From Sternotherus odoratus (Eukaryota; Chordata; Testudines; Kinosternidae), in NCBI GenBank assembly GCA_032164245.1, contig JAVMKO010000003.1, positions 62,256,390-62,320,389 on the forward strand: a stretch of DNA of 64,000 bases. Reading direction: 5' to 3'. Positions within the stretch are counted from its first letter, which is position 1; every line of letters begins with the position of its first letter. The notes beneath the pieces were generated by a model, which saw only the letters and a program-made list of their open reading frames with translations, was not told the origin of the DNA and searched no databases. The position numbers and the translations under genes are program-made. Shown piece after piece: positions 1-10,559 of this stretch.

Positions 1-63
1 GGGTTTAGCATGTATGGAAAATGCAGGGGAGGGGAGGGGCTGCCAGTCTAGGATCTCTTATAT

Positions 64-300
64 GGGTATGACTAAACTGCAGCTGGGAGCATGCATCCCA
101 ACTTGCTTAGGCAGTCAGACAATTACTAGATATGCTGGAGTTAGCATGCTAAAAATAGCAGTGTAGGCAAAGTTAGCACAAACAGCAGCTTGGACTACCC
201 ACCTGACTACAAATCCACTCAGATCTGCTGCATATGTGCTCGGGTAGCTAGCCCAAATTGCTCCCTGAGTTATCCTGATCTACACTGCTATTTTTCTGCA
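64..300. repeat. Fold-back (MITE-like) repeat, one end degraded
   Basis: The segment contains a perfect 16-bp inverted repeat: AAAAATAGCAGTGTAG at 151-166 and its complement at 280-295. The sequence between them folds further, with related GGTAGC/GCTAGCC-type words. This is the layout of a non-autonomous fold-back DNA element, and the left part resembles a turtle fold-back family I know. The outer right arm appears lost. The superfamily is not assigned because no clear target duplication is visible. Confidence 0.55.
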
Positions 301-774
301 GCCTAACTGTTCTTAATATTTTTAAAGACAAGATAGATGAGGTAATGTATTTTATTGGAGAAAATTTTTGTTGTTGGAAGATACAAGCTTTCAAGTTCCA
401 CAAACCTGAAGAACAGATCTGTGTGTAAGGAAGTCGATTGTCTGAGAGAAATACAAGTTGCAATAGATTTTTAAGCAGAAGGGGTAACCTAATGGGGGCA
501 GTCACTTGAAATGAAGTGGGCAATTGGGGGTTAGATTGCTGCAGAAGCCACTCTTCTGCCATCAGCATTTTGTAGGAATATGTCTATTAAGTTGAAAGTA
601 AACAAAGCAGAACAGTGTGTACACAGAACATTGCTAACCAAGGTTACGTAATAATAGATCTATCAAGGTTTTACCTCATCTCCCACAGCCACACAGTACA
701 CTTTACTATACTGCAGTCTTAACTTCAAAAAAGAAAATCACAAACTTCACTGAGTTTCCTGTCCATGAATCTCA
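301..774. other. Non-coding; possible old repeat fragment at 320-480
   Basis: No credible gene. The part around 325-470 (GAGGTAATGTATTTTATTGG, then a CAAGCTTTCAAG-like word) resembles the repeat split at 24.9-26.3 kb, but it is too decayed to call firmly. A 106-codon minus-strand open frame over this interval has no recognisable domain. Confidence 0.4.
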
Positions 775-777
775 TTT

Positions 778-1260
778 CATTCTGGGACCCAAACAGGAAC
801 CCTGGCTTGAAAGGTTAGAAAATCTATTTATTGCAATGGATTAAGATGACTACCACAAAACTTGCTAAGCTTTTACATTTTGCAGGAAATGAGGTGCACC
901 ATGGCTTTAAAACATTGCCTGACACTGGGCATGGTAAGGACTATGAAAAGCAAAAACAGCAGTTTCAAGGTAATTTAGACCACTTTAAAACATTGACTAT
1001 GAACAATGTGTGTTGTGGCAAGCACATCACCAAGAAATGGAAAACATGGATGAGTACCATGCACACCGATGTTATTTTTCAAGTTCATGTGAAGTCACCA
1101 ATGTGAATCATGAGATTTAAGAGGGTGGATAATGCAAAGATGTTTGTCAGCTAAGATAAGCCAAATTCTCTGAGACCCCTAACTCACTCTTATTAGAATA
1201 CAGGACACTGCTCGAGCGAATGAGATGTCAGATTCACACGCTCAACAAATAGAGCAAGTA
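778..1260 (+). pseudogene. Gypsy copy 1 gag (capsid-like) remnant
   Basis: A tryptophan-leucine-rich start (EPWLERLENLFIAMD, from about 790) leads into a segment with LLHFAGNEV and LPDTG (about 860-930), which is typical of the helical capsid region of Gypsy gag. In another frame, ENMDEYHA followed by a serine/cysteine-rich stretch (about 1040-1110) continues the same domain. Around 1170-1260 a third frame carries a leucine/isoleucine-rich stretch with a SDSHAQQIEQ-like end, matching the capsid-to-nucleocapsid linker. At least three frame changes and several stops are present, so this is a relic. Confidence 0.7.
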
Positions 1261-1379
1261 AATCTGGCAACAAGTACAGAGAGAGCACATGTATTCCACA
1301 CCAAGGACTCAATCAGAAATTGCGTGTGGCATTCTCAAGACAGTAACCAACTAAACAAAAACCAAACAACCTCCTACAA

Positions 1380-1510
1380 AGATAACAAATGGAAAGTGCT
1401 ACAAATATTGAGACTCATACCCACACCAAGGTTATTGCCTAGTAAAAGGGGTGTCGTTATGGAAAAGGAAACCATTGTGCAAAAGTCTATAGATCTACTA
1501 TTCCCATATA
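1380..1510 (+). pseudogene. Gypsy copy 1 nucleocapsid zinc-knuckle remnant
   Basis: In one plus frame the translation contains KCYKY, SYPHTKVIA and GNHCAKVY with interspersed stops. The spacing recalls two adjacent CCHC knuckles in which some cysteines are now tyrosine or lost. It lies between gag and protease, where a nucleocapsid would be. No intact CX2CX4HX4C motif remains. Confidence 0.4.
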
Positions 1511-1547
1511 GGTCAAGAAAAAAGTCCAAGAAAGACTTGAAGATTAA

Positions 1548-1760
1548 GTGAATGAACTTCAAGCTGATAGCTCAGAAGACAACCGTTCTGATGCCTTCAC
1601 ACTATTCCACAAAAGAAGAAACAATTCCAAGCATAGTGTTCAACCACAATGCAACATCATCATAAAAGAAAATGAGACTGAAGTTTTAACTGACACTGAT
1701 GCATCAATGAATGTAATGGATCAATATCACAGAAACTGCTTTTACAACCAGCAGCAATAA
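1548..1760 (+). pseudogene. Gypsy copy 1 aspartic protease remnant
   Basis: A 70-codon open piece ends with TEVLTDTDASMNVMD. The DTDAS word is a one-residue variant (Gly to Asp) of the DT/SGA active-site motif of retroviral-type proteases, and its place just upstream of the reverse transcriptase supports the call. The remainder of the domain (flap and ILG-type motif) is not recognisable. Given the altered motif it would be inactive. Confidence 0.6.
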
Positions 1761-2039
1761 AAGTGTATGCCTATGGAACTCTAGACCCAATGACAAATAT
1801 GTGGTGTATTCTTGGTTTGTTTTGTATTTAAGAAAAGGTCTGTTACCATAAAGGTCTTATGTATGTAGTGGCTAATGATACAGTTACACTGATTAGGGTG
1901 CATTAGTATTGACTCAGATGATCCAAATGGTACAACCTAGCAGGCTAAATCAAGTCTGATGAGGACATGTTCAAAGGATAGGAAAGTTGAAGGAACAGCA
2001 AATAAATTGAACATTGATGACATGGTTCAGCCCATAGTT

Positions 2040-2725
2040 CTACCCCACTGACATTTCTTTCCATGCCAGACAGCTGGTGGAAGAAAAATTAGCACACCTG
2101 GAAGAGGTTGACATTGAGTGTGTGGAAGGCCCAGAAACTAAAGCAATCAGGCAAAATCTGAATTTGTTTGGCTATGCACATACCCAATTGGGTTTCAAGC
2201 ATGAACAACATATCACCCCAACTGCATATGACATTATTGCTGATCTGAATGGAGTAAAGTTCTTCTCCATGCTCAACCTCCCAACAGAATACTGTACCAT
2301 CAACTTCAGCTCCACCCTGAATTAAGGTACATAATAATCTTCACCACACACGTGAGTCTACGTGACTATAAAACAACTTCATTTTGACATTTCTTCAGCC
2401 ACAAAAATATTTCAGAACACCATATTTCAAAATCCCTGGAGTTCTTCAGATGTGGTGCTAAATCACTCGTATTAAGAAGCACATTTGAGTAGCAGCTGTT
2501 TTTGAAGAACTGCAGAAACTCACATTAAACCCAGCTGAATGTGAGTTCAATAAATCTACACTCAAATATTTTGGATACACATTCTCCAAAGATGGTGTCT
2601 CAGCAGATCCTGAGAAAATGAAGGACATTTACAATGCCACTATACCCGCCAACCCCACTGAAGTTATTAACCTGCAAGGACTTGCAAATTACTGTGGGCA
2701 GATTAATTCCAAGGTTATACACTAT
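2040..2725 (+). pseudogene. Gypsy copy 1 reverse transcriptase remnant
   Basis: The fingers region starts near 2055 (RQLVEEKLAHLEE) and runs through HITPTAYDIIADLNGVKFF to LNLPTEYCTINF at 2325. A second frame covers 2363-2445 (ATKIFQNTIFQ, the palm region preceding the catalytic motif). Where the YXDD-type signature should follow, the translation reads SSDVV, so the catalytic aspartate pair is lost. A third piece at 2487-2715 (LTLNPAECEFNKSTLKYFGY, then SKDGVSADPEKM) is the thumb/connection. Compared with an intact domain, short stretches are deleted between the pieces, consistent with an old insertion. Confidence 0.8.
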
Positions 2726-2733
2726 CACACAGC

Positions 2734-3238
2734 TTGAGCGATTTTATCAGGAATGATGCAATATGGAATTGGTCAGATGATCAAAATGCATTTGAAGAAT
2801 TAAAGAAAACCCTGACCAGTGATGTAGTAAGGCCGTATTTTTATTTCAGTAAAAGAATTGAACTTTTAGTAGACGCCTGTTCTATTGGATTAGGAGCAGT
2901 CCTCACACAGGTTGACCAGCATAGTAAAATTCACACCATTGTTTATGACAGCAAAGCTCCTTTGCCCACAGAACAATGATACTTGCAGACAGAAAGGGAA
3001 GCTCTTGCTGTAGTATAGCAGTATTCCCATTTTCATGATTCTGACAGATCACAAACCTCTTGAATCTATGTCCAACCATTTTTTTAAATTTTGCCCACCA
3101 CCTCTCATTGAGCGGTGGATGCTCAAACTACCAGGTTATGACTATAAAATTATCTATTGGCCTCAAAAGGATAACCCCGCTGGCTACTTCTTCAGGCACC
3201 CTACTCCTGAAACAGCTAAAAATCACAATACTACATAG
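2734..3238 (+). pseudogene. Gypsy copy 1 RNase H remnant
   Basis: The open piece 2734-2979 contains WSDDQNAFEELKKTL and then LLVDACSIGLGAVLTQVD, the usual start of a Gypsy RNase H with its first catalytic aspartate. The piece 3035-3238 contains ILTDHKPLESM and ERWMLKLPGYDYKIIYWP, the C-terminal half with the TDHKPL aspartate. A TAG stop at 3016-3018 and a frame change lie between the two. The segment leads to the NPAGYFFRHP word, a decayed form of the motif that ends the domain. Confidence 0.75.
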
Positions 3239-3428
3239 AAAGCAGAAGCTCATGTGACCTTCCTCCTCTCACACACCATTCCAAAGCTCTCTTGTTACAA
3301 AACAAAATAAAAAAACAGTCAAAGGTTCAGACACATCTCCAAATTGTCATCAAATCCATGTGAAGAGGTGAATGGAAAGAATTTCTGCATGGCCCATAAC
3401 ATTTTACTACTGAAACACAATTTGTTCT

Positions 3429-4248
3429 GTCATAATCATACAGTAACCCAGAATTCCTGCTCACCTGCAAGGGGTTAAGAAGCTAAAAGGAACCTGGGGG
3501 CACCTGACCAAATGGACCAATGGGGGCCGAAGATGCTTTCAAACCTGGGGAGAGGGAAAGTGCTTTGTCTGTGTCTCTTGTTCGCATTGGGGATTTCAAA
3601 GGAGCCAGGCCAATTTTTCCATCTAATTCTATATTTCTAAGCAGCACAAGGAGTAATTAAATAGCCAGGCAAGGTGGTTTAACTTTTATAATTGTTTCTC
3701 ACTTGTGAATTTCTCCGTTTTATAGGGAAATATCCCTGTGTTTTTTCTGTAACTTTGAAACTCAGCAGAGGGGAGGAATTCCTGTGTGGTGTGTGTTTTT
3801 CTTGGATTCTTTTTTTGACAGTAAAGAGTTTTTCTACTAGTTTCTATAGAGATATTTTGTTTCTCTCCTTTTCCTTTCATTAAAATCTTTCTTTTAAGAA
3901 TCTGACTGATTTTTTCCCATTGTGTAGATCTAGGGCTTTTTGATCAGGATCACCTAGCGTCCTAGCAGGATTGATGAGGGGTTTTTCCTCAAGCCTTTCC
4001 CAGGAAGGGAGGTATAGGCTTGGGAGGTATTTTGGGTAAAGAGGGGGTCTCCAAGTGGCCCTGCCCCTGGTTCTTGGGGTACACTTGGTGGTGGCAGCAC
4101 ACTGTTCCAGATACAAGAGGAACTTGTGTCTTGGGGAAGTTTTAACCTAAGCTGGTAAAATAAGCTTGGGGTTTTGTTTTTGTTTTGTTTTTTCTTGTGA
4201 TTCCCCACATCTGTACCCTAGAGTTCAGAGTGGGGAGGGAATCCTGAC
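3429..4248. mobile_element. 820-bp interspersed element inserted in Gypsy copy 1
   Basis: The insert is bounded by a 7-bp direct repeat TTGTTCT (3422-3428 and 4249-4255). The Gypsy pol reading resumes directly after the right copy, which fixes the boundaries. The ends are GTCA and TGAC, a very short inverted match only. Inside are a CCAAT-like word (about 3517), long T-runs, a GGTGGTGGCAGC word (4087-4098) and a hairpin (CCCCAC at 4203-4208 pairing with GTGGGG at 4230-4235). It resembles a common turtle repeat I know but cannot classify. The small open frames in it on both strands have no domain. Confidence 0.7.
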
Positions 4249-4255
4249 TTGTTCT

Positions 4256-4560
4256 ATGATCTTTTGCCCATATAAAGGTGAATCTACTGACAGGGACTAT
4301 AACCTTCTACACAAAGACACAATACTTGTTATTCCACGTTCTTTGTGGAATCATACAATTGATTTGGTTCATGAAGGTCACCAGGGACTAGTGAAAACAA
4401 AAACCTTGCTCAGATAAAAATTCTGGTTCCCTGGGATTCCTAGCTTTTCTGAAACCCGAATTACATCCTGCAGCCTATGCCATATAGCAGTTCTGAAGGA
4501 AAACATATCACTCTTCCATCACTTGTATCTTTTCTGCCCACATCCCCTTGGATAGAAGTT
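4256..4560 (+). pseudogene. Gypsy copy 1 integrase zinc-binding domain remnant
   Basis: Just right of the insertion the translation reads through DYNLLHKDTILVIP and then VHEGHQGLVKTKTLLR, the histidine pair of the HHCC zinc finger. A stop follows, then KFWFPGIP. The CSLC pair is still present in another frame at 4469-4480. The order H-H-C-C and the FPG word between them are those of Gypsy integrases. One stop and one frameshift separate the histidine and cysteine halves. Confidence 0.75.
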
Positions 4561-4930
4561 AGCATGGACTTTTCTCATCTCCCTAATGAAAAACAAACAA
4601 ACATGTACTGGTTCTTATAGACGACTATCCTCATTAGGAAGAAGTTGAAGTGGTCAGCACTACTTCTCTCAACATGGTTATATCCAAACAGACAAGATTG
4701 TCTGTTACTAAAACAGACAATGGTCCTTCCTTTCAAGGCTTGCAATTCACTGCATTTGCAGAATATCTTAGCTTCAAACAATGTAAGCTTTCCTCTACAC
4801 TGGCCACAAGCCAATGGAACACTCAACAAAGCACTAAATGCTGCAGCGGATGGAATGGATGTAAAATAGGAGTTATTCCTTTTCCTCCGCAGTTAATCAA
4901 GCCACTCCACACTGTTCAACTGGCCTAGTG
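4560..4930 (+). pseudogene. Gypsy copy 1 integrase catalytic core remnant
   Basis: The first catalytic aspartate is in SMDFSHLP (codon 4567-4569). The second is in KTDNGPSFQG (codon 4716-4718), followed by FAEYLSFKQ. The HWPQANGTLNKAL word near 4800-4850 is the helix that should carry the catalytic glutamate, but the expected Glu-Arg pair is Asn-Lys here, so the DDE triad is incomplete. Stops and frame changes between the three blocks confirm inactivity. Confidence 0.75.
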
Positions 4931-5069
4931 CCAGCAATTGCCTTATTCAGGAAACACACAAGAACAAAATTGCCACAAGTTGAGATGAGAGTGGATGAAC
5001 CTGTACGTCAACATGACAGTGAAACAAAGCTTGTCATGAAAAAAATAGCACAGACGGGCCAAGTCTACA

Positions 5070-5290
5070 TCTTTTAATGTGGGAAACATCGTTCTCGTCA
5101 GAAACTTTCAATCTTGCAACAAAGTCTTTATGCTCTTTTATCCTCAGCCTCACAAGACCACAATGGTTCAAGGCACTATGGTCACTGCTCAGAAAGCATT
5201 CTATAAAGTCACATGAAATGAATCTTATGTCAAACCAATTCATGGCACTCATTATGTTCTCATTCCACAAGCTGAATGATGATAACATAA
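5070..5290 (+). pseudogene. Gypsy copy 1 integrase C-terminal tail remnant
   Basis: One plus frame reads VGNIVLVRNFQ, then FYPQPHKTTMVQGTMVTAQK, and after a stop NESYVKPIHG. The pattern (G-x-x-VLV, then a P-x-P and a G-T-M-V-T-A word) matches the small beta-barrel tail that follows the core in vertebrate Gypsy integrases. The 128-codon open frame in the neighbouring frame over 5077-5463 is an accidental reading of the same DNA. Confidence 0.6.
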
Positions 5291-5468
5291 CAGAGACTGA
5301 ATCCCCACCCCCCATACGCTCTCCAAGCCAAGTGAATGGGTCAACTCCCTGTGCTCCAGAGGCCGAAATTCACCATTTCCAGAAAATAGGTAGCTGTCAA
5401 CTTCCAGTGCATTTGAAGGACCAAAACATAAGTGACTATATCAACATTCTGTGGAGCTGTTGATCAAT

Positions 5469-5473
5469 CAAAC
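5469..5473. other. Target-site duplication, left (CAAAC)
   Basis: Five bases immediately left of the LTR, repeated exactly at 6180-6184. They date the insertion as later than the decay of the surrounding Gypsy tail. Confidence 0.85.
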
Positions 5474-6179
5474 TGTAACTGAGCAGCAACTCACCCTGCG
5501 GCACCTCCTGCTGGTACATCCAGGGAATTAGCCCAGCAGTCTCCGGAGCGCCCTCTGCCAGCCAGTGTCTCACTTGTTGCTGGCCCCGTGTCCCTCCCGG
5601 ACCCTGGTGCCCGCTTCTCTGGGGTGCTGCACTCCTGCAGTATCCCCGCAGTCTCACTGGGTCTCCCCTCCCCGGGGAACCCCCACCCACTATCCCCACC
5701 TTGCCTCAGCCAATGGGCTACTGCCAGTCACCATCAATCCCCCTTTCACTGGGGCCGACTGCAGTCTGTATAAGTCAGTCATCATAGGCAAGGGAGGTTT
5801 GGCCTGCCACTTCTGCCTACTCGTGGGCTGCCCCTTACGAACTCACTACCCCTTTTTGGCCATCTCCTAGGCCAGCAGCCTGGGGGGTTTCCAGGCCAGA
5901 GCTCCCCAGCTCTTCTGGCCTTGCCCCAGCACTGCTCCACTCCAGGTACCCTGTCAAGATCCCCAGCAGCCAAGCCTGTCTTCCTCCACAGCTAGAGGAG
6001 ACTCTATCTGCTCCTGTCTCACTGCCCTCTTATAAAAGCCAGCTGAGCCCTGATTGGGTGCAGCCACAGCTGACCTTGCTTTCCTCAATGAGCCTGGGAA
6101 CTGCTTGCTCCCAGCCATAGCCCTCTCCTGGGTTGTTTTAAGCCCTTTTAGGCCACAGAGGGGTGACCACCCCACTACA
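5474..6179 (-). mobile_element. Solo LTR, family A copy 1 (706 bp)
   Basis: The element begins TGTAACTG and ends CCCACTACA on the plus strand (TG...CA ends) and is flanked by a perfect 5-bp target duplication CAAAC (5469-5473 and 6180-6184). Read on the minus strand it has a CCAAT box (plus ATTGG at 6053-6057) about 17 bp upstream of a TATA box (plus TTATAAA at 6030-6036), so transcription would run leftward. No internal region or second LTR is present, so it is a solo LTR left by recombination. Its plus-strand left end aligns with that of the LTR at 50619-51739. Whether it belongs to a Gypsy or an endogenous-retrovirus lineage is open. Confidence 0.85.
6030..6057 (-). promoter_or_regulatory. 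LTR promoter elements (TATA and CCAAT)
   Basis: On the minus strand a CCAAT pentamer lies about 17 bp upstream of TTTATAA. The corresponding place in the second LTR of the family reads GGAAATACAAGAGG, so that copy has lost the TATA core. Relic promoter; no sign of present use. Confidence 0.55.
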
Positions 6180-6184
6180 CAAAC

Positions 6185-6429
6185 TTTTGATATTGCTTCA
6201 TTTATTCTATATTTGTATTTTATTCATAAGGTGGAAGTATTCATAGTGGTGAATTTAATAATTGTTAATTGAAAGCTTTTTGGGAAAAGGATAGATGTGG
6301 TATTTGTAGATAATCCATTCCGTAATCCGTGCCAGTCTTCAGAGTCACTAGTCCATCCCATGTTTTGGTTTTGACTGGAGAGTACAGTTACTTTGAGTGG
6401 TCTGTGCAACCCTACTTTAAAACTTTATA
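6185..6429. other. Non-coding, no recognisable feature
   Basis: AT-rich sequence. Nothing recognisable on either strand. Confidence 0.5.
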
Positions 6430-7100
6430 CTACTTCTATGTGAGTCATTCCAGAAGCTCCTAATCAGTGAGGCCAAAACAACAGATAGGAAAATAGGCTG
6501 TGAAGGGCCTTGAAAGTAATGACAAGTAGTTTTTGTCTGATTGATAGAGAAGATGGAGCCAGTGAAGGGATTCAAAAAGAGGGATGCAATGACCAAAGAA
6601 ACAGATTTGAAAAAAAAAAGATCGCTAAGGCAGTATCCTGAAAGATATAAGTGGGGCACGATTACATATATCAAGGCCAGAAAAAAGGATGTTACAGTAA
6701 TCAAGACACAAGATAATGAGAATCTCGACAAGAGTGTTATCTATGTGAATGGATAGGAGAGGCTGTATCTTAGAGATGTTATCCAGAAAGAATCGCAAGA
6801 CAGATGCAGGCTGGATGGAAGGACCAAACTGAAGAGGACACCCATGTTATGGGCTTGAGTAATCGGTAGAATGATGGTGTTTTGCACTGTGATCAAGAAA
6901 AGAGGTCATAGGGAGCACTTCTGGGGAAGATTAAGAGCTCTCTTTTTGCCATGGTGATCTTGAGCTGAGAACTAGACATCCATGAAAAGATACCAGAGAT
7001 TTTAGTTTGAACAGATGGAGACAGGTCTGGAATAGAGTGTGTGTTTGTAAATGAGGTTACCAAAGATAAGGGAAACAGGGTGAAGAGAAGGACTGGGGTT
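6430..7100. repeat. Old interspersed repeat fragment, unclassified
   Basis: A purine-rich stretch with GAAGGGATTCAAAAAGAGGG, a GTTACAGTAATCAAG word, GGATAGGAGAGGCTGTATC and GACACCCATGTTATGGGC. It resembles a moderately repeated amniote sequence I have met but cannot name. Part of it (about 6690-6760) aligns loosely with 60850-60930, so the two may be copies of one family. The 71- and 104-codon open frames within it have no domain. Confidence 0.4.
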
Positions 7101-9540
7101 AAGAAGTCATATCTTTGTGGCTTTAAACCTTCCTCTTATGCTTCAGTGTTTTCTGGGATGCTCTTTATCTAGTCCATTGTTTTACCTTTCCTGCCTGGTT
7201 CCTTTAACAATCCCTTTTGATCTAGTCCCATAGCAAGCAATCCATCATAAACACACCACAGAGACATGCACCATGTTCATAAAAATAATACAGATATTTC
7301 CCAGTTCATTATAACATCTATCTGCATTCTTTCTATGCCTAAACCCTCTGAAAATTTAGCCCTGAGTGCCTTAAGTTCCCATTAAAATCAGTAGAAATTC
7401 ACAGTGGAGCTGGTTGAAAATATTTTGTCCAGAAGTTTTTCAATCCCTCCTTTCCCTGGCCCCAAAAGAGACTTTACTAATTATATACTTTTAAAAAAAT
7501 TATTTGAACTTTTCCAAATTTTTCAAAAAATTATTCAAAATGAGTTTTTGTTTGCATTATAATTCAATCAAATCAACATTTTTTCAATCTGTACCTCCTG
7601 TCCTTTTCCCCCACTTCTCTCTCTCTTTTTTCTTTTTAATATAAGGAAAAGTTGGGGGGAGGGAAGAGATGAGTAAGAAAAATGAAATTTCTTTCTTCAA
7701 ATTTATTCAAAATGAAAAAAAATATCTTGAATCTTATCATCAACAAATCAAAAATTGAAAAAAATCTGCAAAAACTTCAGGGCAAAACTGATTTTTTTTC
7801 ATTTAATTCCAGAATATTTCACACTTTTTAACCAATCATACAAGACATAATTCATAATTAATGCAGAATACATATTTTGTTAATTCTTTAGTAACTCAAA
7901 CTGTACATAATGAATGAATAAAAAAGAAAATAGTATTTTCATAGAAAATTGACTTGTCGTAAAGCAGCAAAGGTACTGGTATGAGCTAGATAAAACCTGG
8001 GTTGCTGGATAAAACCACATTGAGATTAAGTGGTATGAACATAGCCTTCAATTAACGGTATTGTAAGGATATGCTCCCCCATAGGACAAAAGGAGAATGT
8101 GAACTCGGAAGACTTTGCTGAATAATGTATGTGCATGTATATGAGTGGGAAGGCAGAATACAGAGGACTAGAAAGATTGACAGAAAGTCTGAAGCTGCAG
8201 CTGAAAGCATGCTGTCTGACCCCGGAAGAAACCTAGAGCAAGATTTTTGGTCTAAGGTGCCGGCTAAAAAGGGTGCTCTTCATGCTGTGAGGAAAAGAAG
8301 TAGCTTCCTGCTACCGGATTCCTTCTGCATTCAGAGACACCACACTTTGTGCATCCTTTGTAAATAAATGATTTTGCATCAAAGAAATACCTTACTAAGA
8401 CCAATTTCTACTTGCAACTAAAACATCCCCAGGGACTCAAACTTTGACAAACTGCTCAGGTAGAAAAGGGGCAACAGTACACAGGACATTCCATTCAGCT
8501 TTTTTAGGATAGTGTGCACAACTGGCTTGGAAGTTTGATGCAGTTTGGGAATGAAAGTAACTTTAACAAGCAGAACAGGAGATTTCAGTCAATGCTGACA
8601 TGGGAGCTCAATATACTGTAAAGCCCAAGTTTAAGAGCATTGGACAATTGTCTTCAACTAGCAGACTGAGAGAATGACAGCCACACCAGACATACAGCTA
8701 GATTTTAAAAGCATAGCTTTCAAAAAACATTTTATTTTTCTCGGGTTGATGTGTTGCACTATGACATATTATGTTAGACTGTGTCAACAGAACAATTTAA
8801 TAAAAGGTTTTCTTAAAAATCACAGCAAAGGAAACTACTATTTGGAGGAAAAGCAAACTTTTTAAGACACACACACACATTAAGTCATCCAGCCAAAAGT
8901 GTTTGTGATAATTAGTGCCCCACAATCTTTCTCGGTCTATGGATGTCAGCTTTTAAAGTTACAGTAGTAAAAAGTATGTTGCATATATATGTGGATGCCA
9001 AAGCAATAAACACTTTTTTAAAAAAAAATGATTATTCTCACAGTTTAGCATATATATGAGAAATGCAAATACTGATTTGTAAAAACTGGGTGATGTTTTC
9101 TAGTTTACTTTGCTTCATGTGCCTATATCTTTCATCTTGTTGATTATAGTTCTTCTGATTTATAAGTCTCCAATGATACAGAATTCAGTGACTGAAGGGC
9201 TTAGGAGCAAGCATCCAAGAATAGAATTTTGTCCTCAAAGGCAGAAACATTTACCGGTAACTCCAGTCTTACCACACCTGCACTTGTTACAACTTGAATA
9301 TTTTGCATTTTATTGGAGAAAACATAAAATATGTTTGCAATGGGTGAGAGAGGGAAAAAAAATCACTGGTACATTGATGGTGTCCAACATGTCTAACTAC
9401 TATGTAATTAGTAGAGTTATGCAAAAGTTTTTACCAATAAAGCAAAATGTTAAGCTTAGGCTTTTCTTATGACAGATGTGAGGTTAGTACCATGGTCCTG
9501 GAACCATATCCTCCTACCTGGTTTACAGGACAGATATTTT
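7101..9540. other. AT-rich non-coding; possible LTR remnant at about 7950-8400
   Basis: Nothing convincing as a gene. The part around 7955-8400 could be an old LTR: a TGTCGTAAAGC start, moderate GC, and an AATAAA hexamer at 8364-8369 close to its end. No matching target duplication is visible. The 80-codon open frame at 8125-8367 falls inside this candidate and has no domain. The 120-codon frame at 9110-9472 has one hydrophobic N-terminal segment but nothing recognisable beyond it. Confidence 0.3.
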
Positions 9541-9573
9541 TCTCTCTTTCTCTCTTTCTCTCTTTCTTTCAAG
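9541..9573. repeat. CTTT/CT-rich microsatellite
   Basis: A run of TCTCTCTTTC-type units, about 33 bp. Confidence 0.8.
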
Positions 9574-9804
9574 AAACTTAATGGGCTTCACACAACACAG
9601 GAGAAAAGGAATAGATTCAGGAACTTAGTTACAGCTCCTTGATTCGAAGGACCAGTCTACATCAACCTGAGTAATAATTTGAGCAGGTTGAGGGGTTGAG
9701 CTAATTTATGCAACGGATGCAGAGTTACTAACGGACCTTAGGCTAGAAAAAAAAAATAGATGCAGTGGCACTCTCAGTTGACACCACTTCCCATCCCCAA
9801 GAAT

Positions 9805-10500
9805 ATAGAATAATAGAAAATTAGGGTTAGAGAAGATCTCAGGAGGTTATCTAGTCCAACCCCCTGCTCAAAACAGATCCAACCCAACTAAATCATCCCA
9901 GCCAGGGCTTTGTCAAGCCATGCTTTAAATACCTCTAAGGATGGAGATTCCACCATCTCCCTAGGTAACCCATCCCAGTGCTTCACTACCCTCCCAGTAA
10001 AATATTTTTTCCTAATATCCAACCTATACCTCCTGCACTTCAACTTGAGACCACTACTCCTTGTTCTGTCACCTGCCACTACTGAGAACATCCTAGCTCC
10101 ATCCTCTTTTGAAGCCCTCTTTTGGTAGTTGAAGGCTGCTATTAAATCCCCCCTCATTCTTCTCTTCTGCGGACTAAATAAGCCCAGTTCCCTCAGCCTC
10201 TCCTCATAAGACATGTGCTCCAGTCTCCTAATCATTTATATTATCCTCTGCTGGACTCTCTCCAATTTTGTCCACATCCTTTCTTTAGTGGGGAGCACAT
10301 AACTGGATGCAATACTCAAGATGTGGCCTCACGTGCCAAACAGAGGGGAATAATCACTTCCCTCAATTTGCTGGCAATGATTCTACTAATGCAGCCCAAT
10401 ATGCCATTAGCCTTCTTGGCAACAAAGGCACACTGTTGATCCATGTCCAGCTTCTTGTCCACTGTAATCCCCAGGTCCTTTCCTGCAGAACTGCTGCTTA
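9805..10500 (-). mobile_element. CR1 LINE, 5'-truncated 3' end
   Basis: On the minus strand the sequence ends in the CR1-type tail (TTGGACTAGATAACCTCCTG, then short ATTCTAT-like repeats near 9805-9815). Upstream is the C-terminal part of the ORF2 protein, an open frame at 9888-10235 of 115 codons with YEERLRELGLF, RGDLIAAFNY, DRTRSSGLKLK and a final SLEVFKAWLDKAL. This is the region downstream of the reverse transcriptase in CR1 ORF2. Coding similarity continues with frameshifts past 10235. It is among the better preserved CR1 copies here. Confidence 0.85.
9888..10235 (-). pseudogene. CR1 ORF2 C-terminal fragment
   Basis: A 115-codon open stretch equal to the last part of a CR1 ORF2 protein. 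The leucine- and arginine-rich LRELGLFSPQKRRMRG segment, the DRTR word and the [17 protein letters not shown] end are visible. It lacks the endonuclease and reverse-transcriptase domains, so it cannot mobilise itself. The apparent methionine start is internal to the original frame, which continues upstream through frameshifts. Confidence 0.75.
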
Positions 10501-10559
10501 GCCCGTCAGTCCCCAGCCTGCATCAATGCATGGAACTCCTCCATCCTTTGTGCAGGTTT

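Larger units (their letters stand above)
775..5473 (+). mobile_element. Degraded Ty3/Gypsy retrotransposon (copy 1)
   Basis: Translated pieces in all three plus frames follow the order capsid-like gag, nucleic-acid-binding remnant, aspartic protease, reverse transcriptase, RNase H, integrase zinc finger, integrase core and integrase C-terminal tail. That order, with integrase last, is the Ty3/Gypsy arrangement. Many stops and frameshifts break it, so no protein could be made. No LTR belonging to it is visible: the LTR at 5474-6179 lies on the opposite strand and has its own target duplication. An unrelated 820-bp element interrupts it at 3429-4248. I place it only loosely with the vertebrate Mag-like Gypsy elements. 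Confidence 0.85.

Noticed and set aside
5077..5463. 128-codon plus frame
   Set aside because: Off-frame reading of the Gypsy integrase C-terminal tail; the neighbouring frame has the family's pattern.
5474..6179. Considered as the 3' LTR of Gypsy copy 1
   Set aside because: Opposite transcriptional orientation and its own perfect target duplication.
9110..9472. 120-codon frame with a hydrophobic start, considered as a small membrane protein
   Set aside because: A single hydrophobic stretch in AT-rich DNA is common by chance. No further features or context support a gene.
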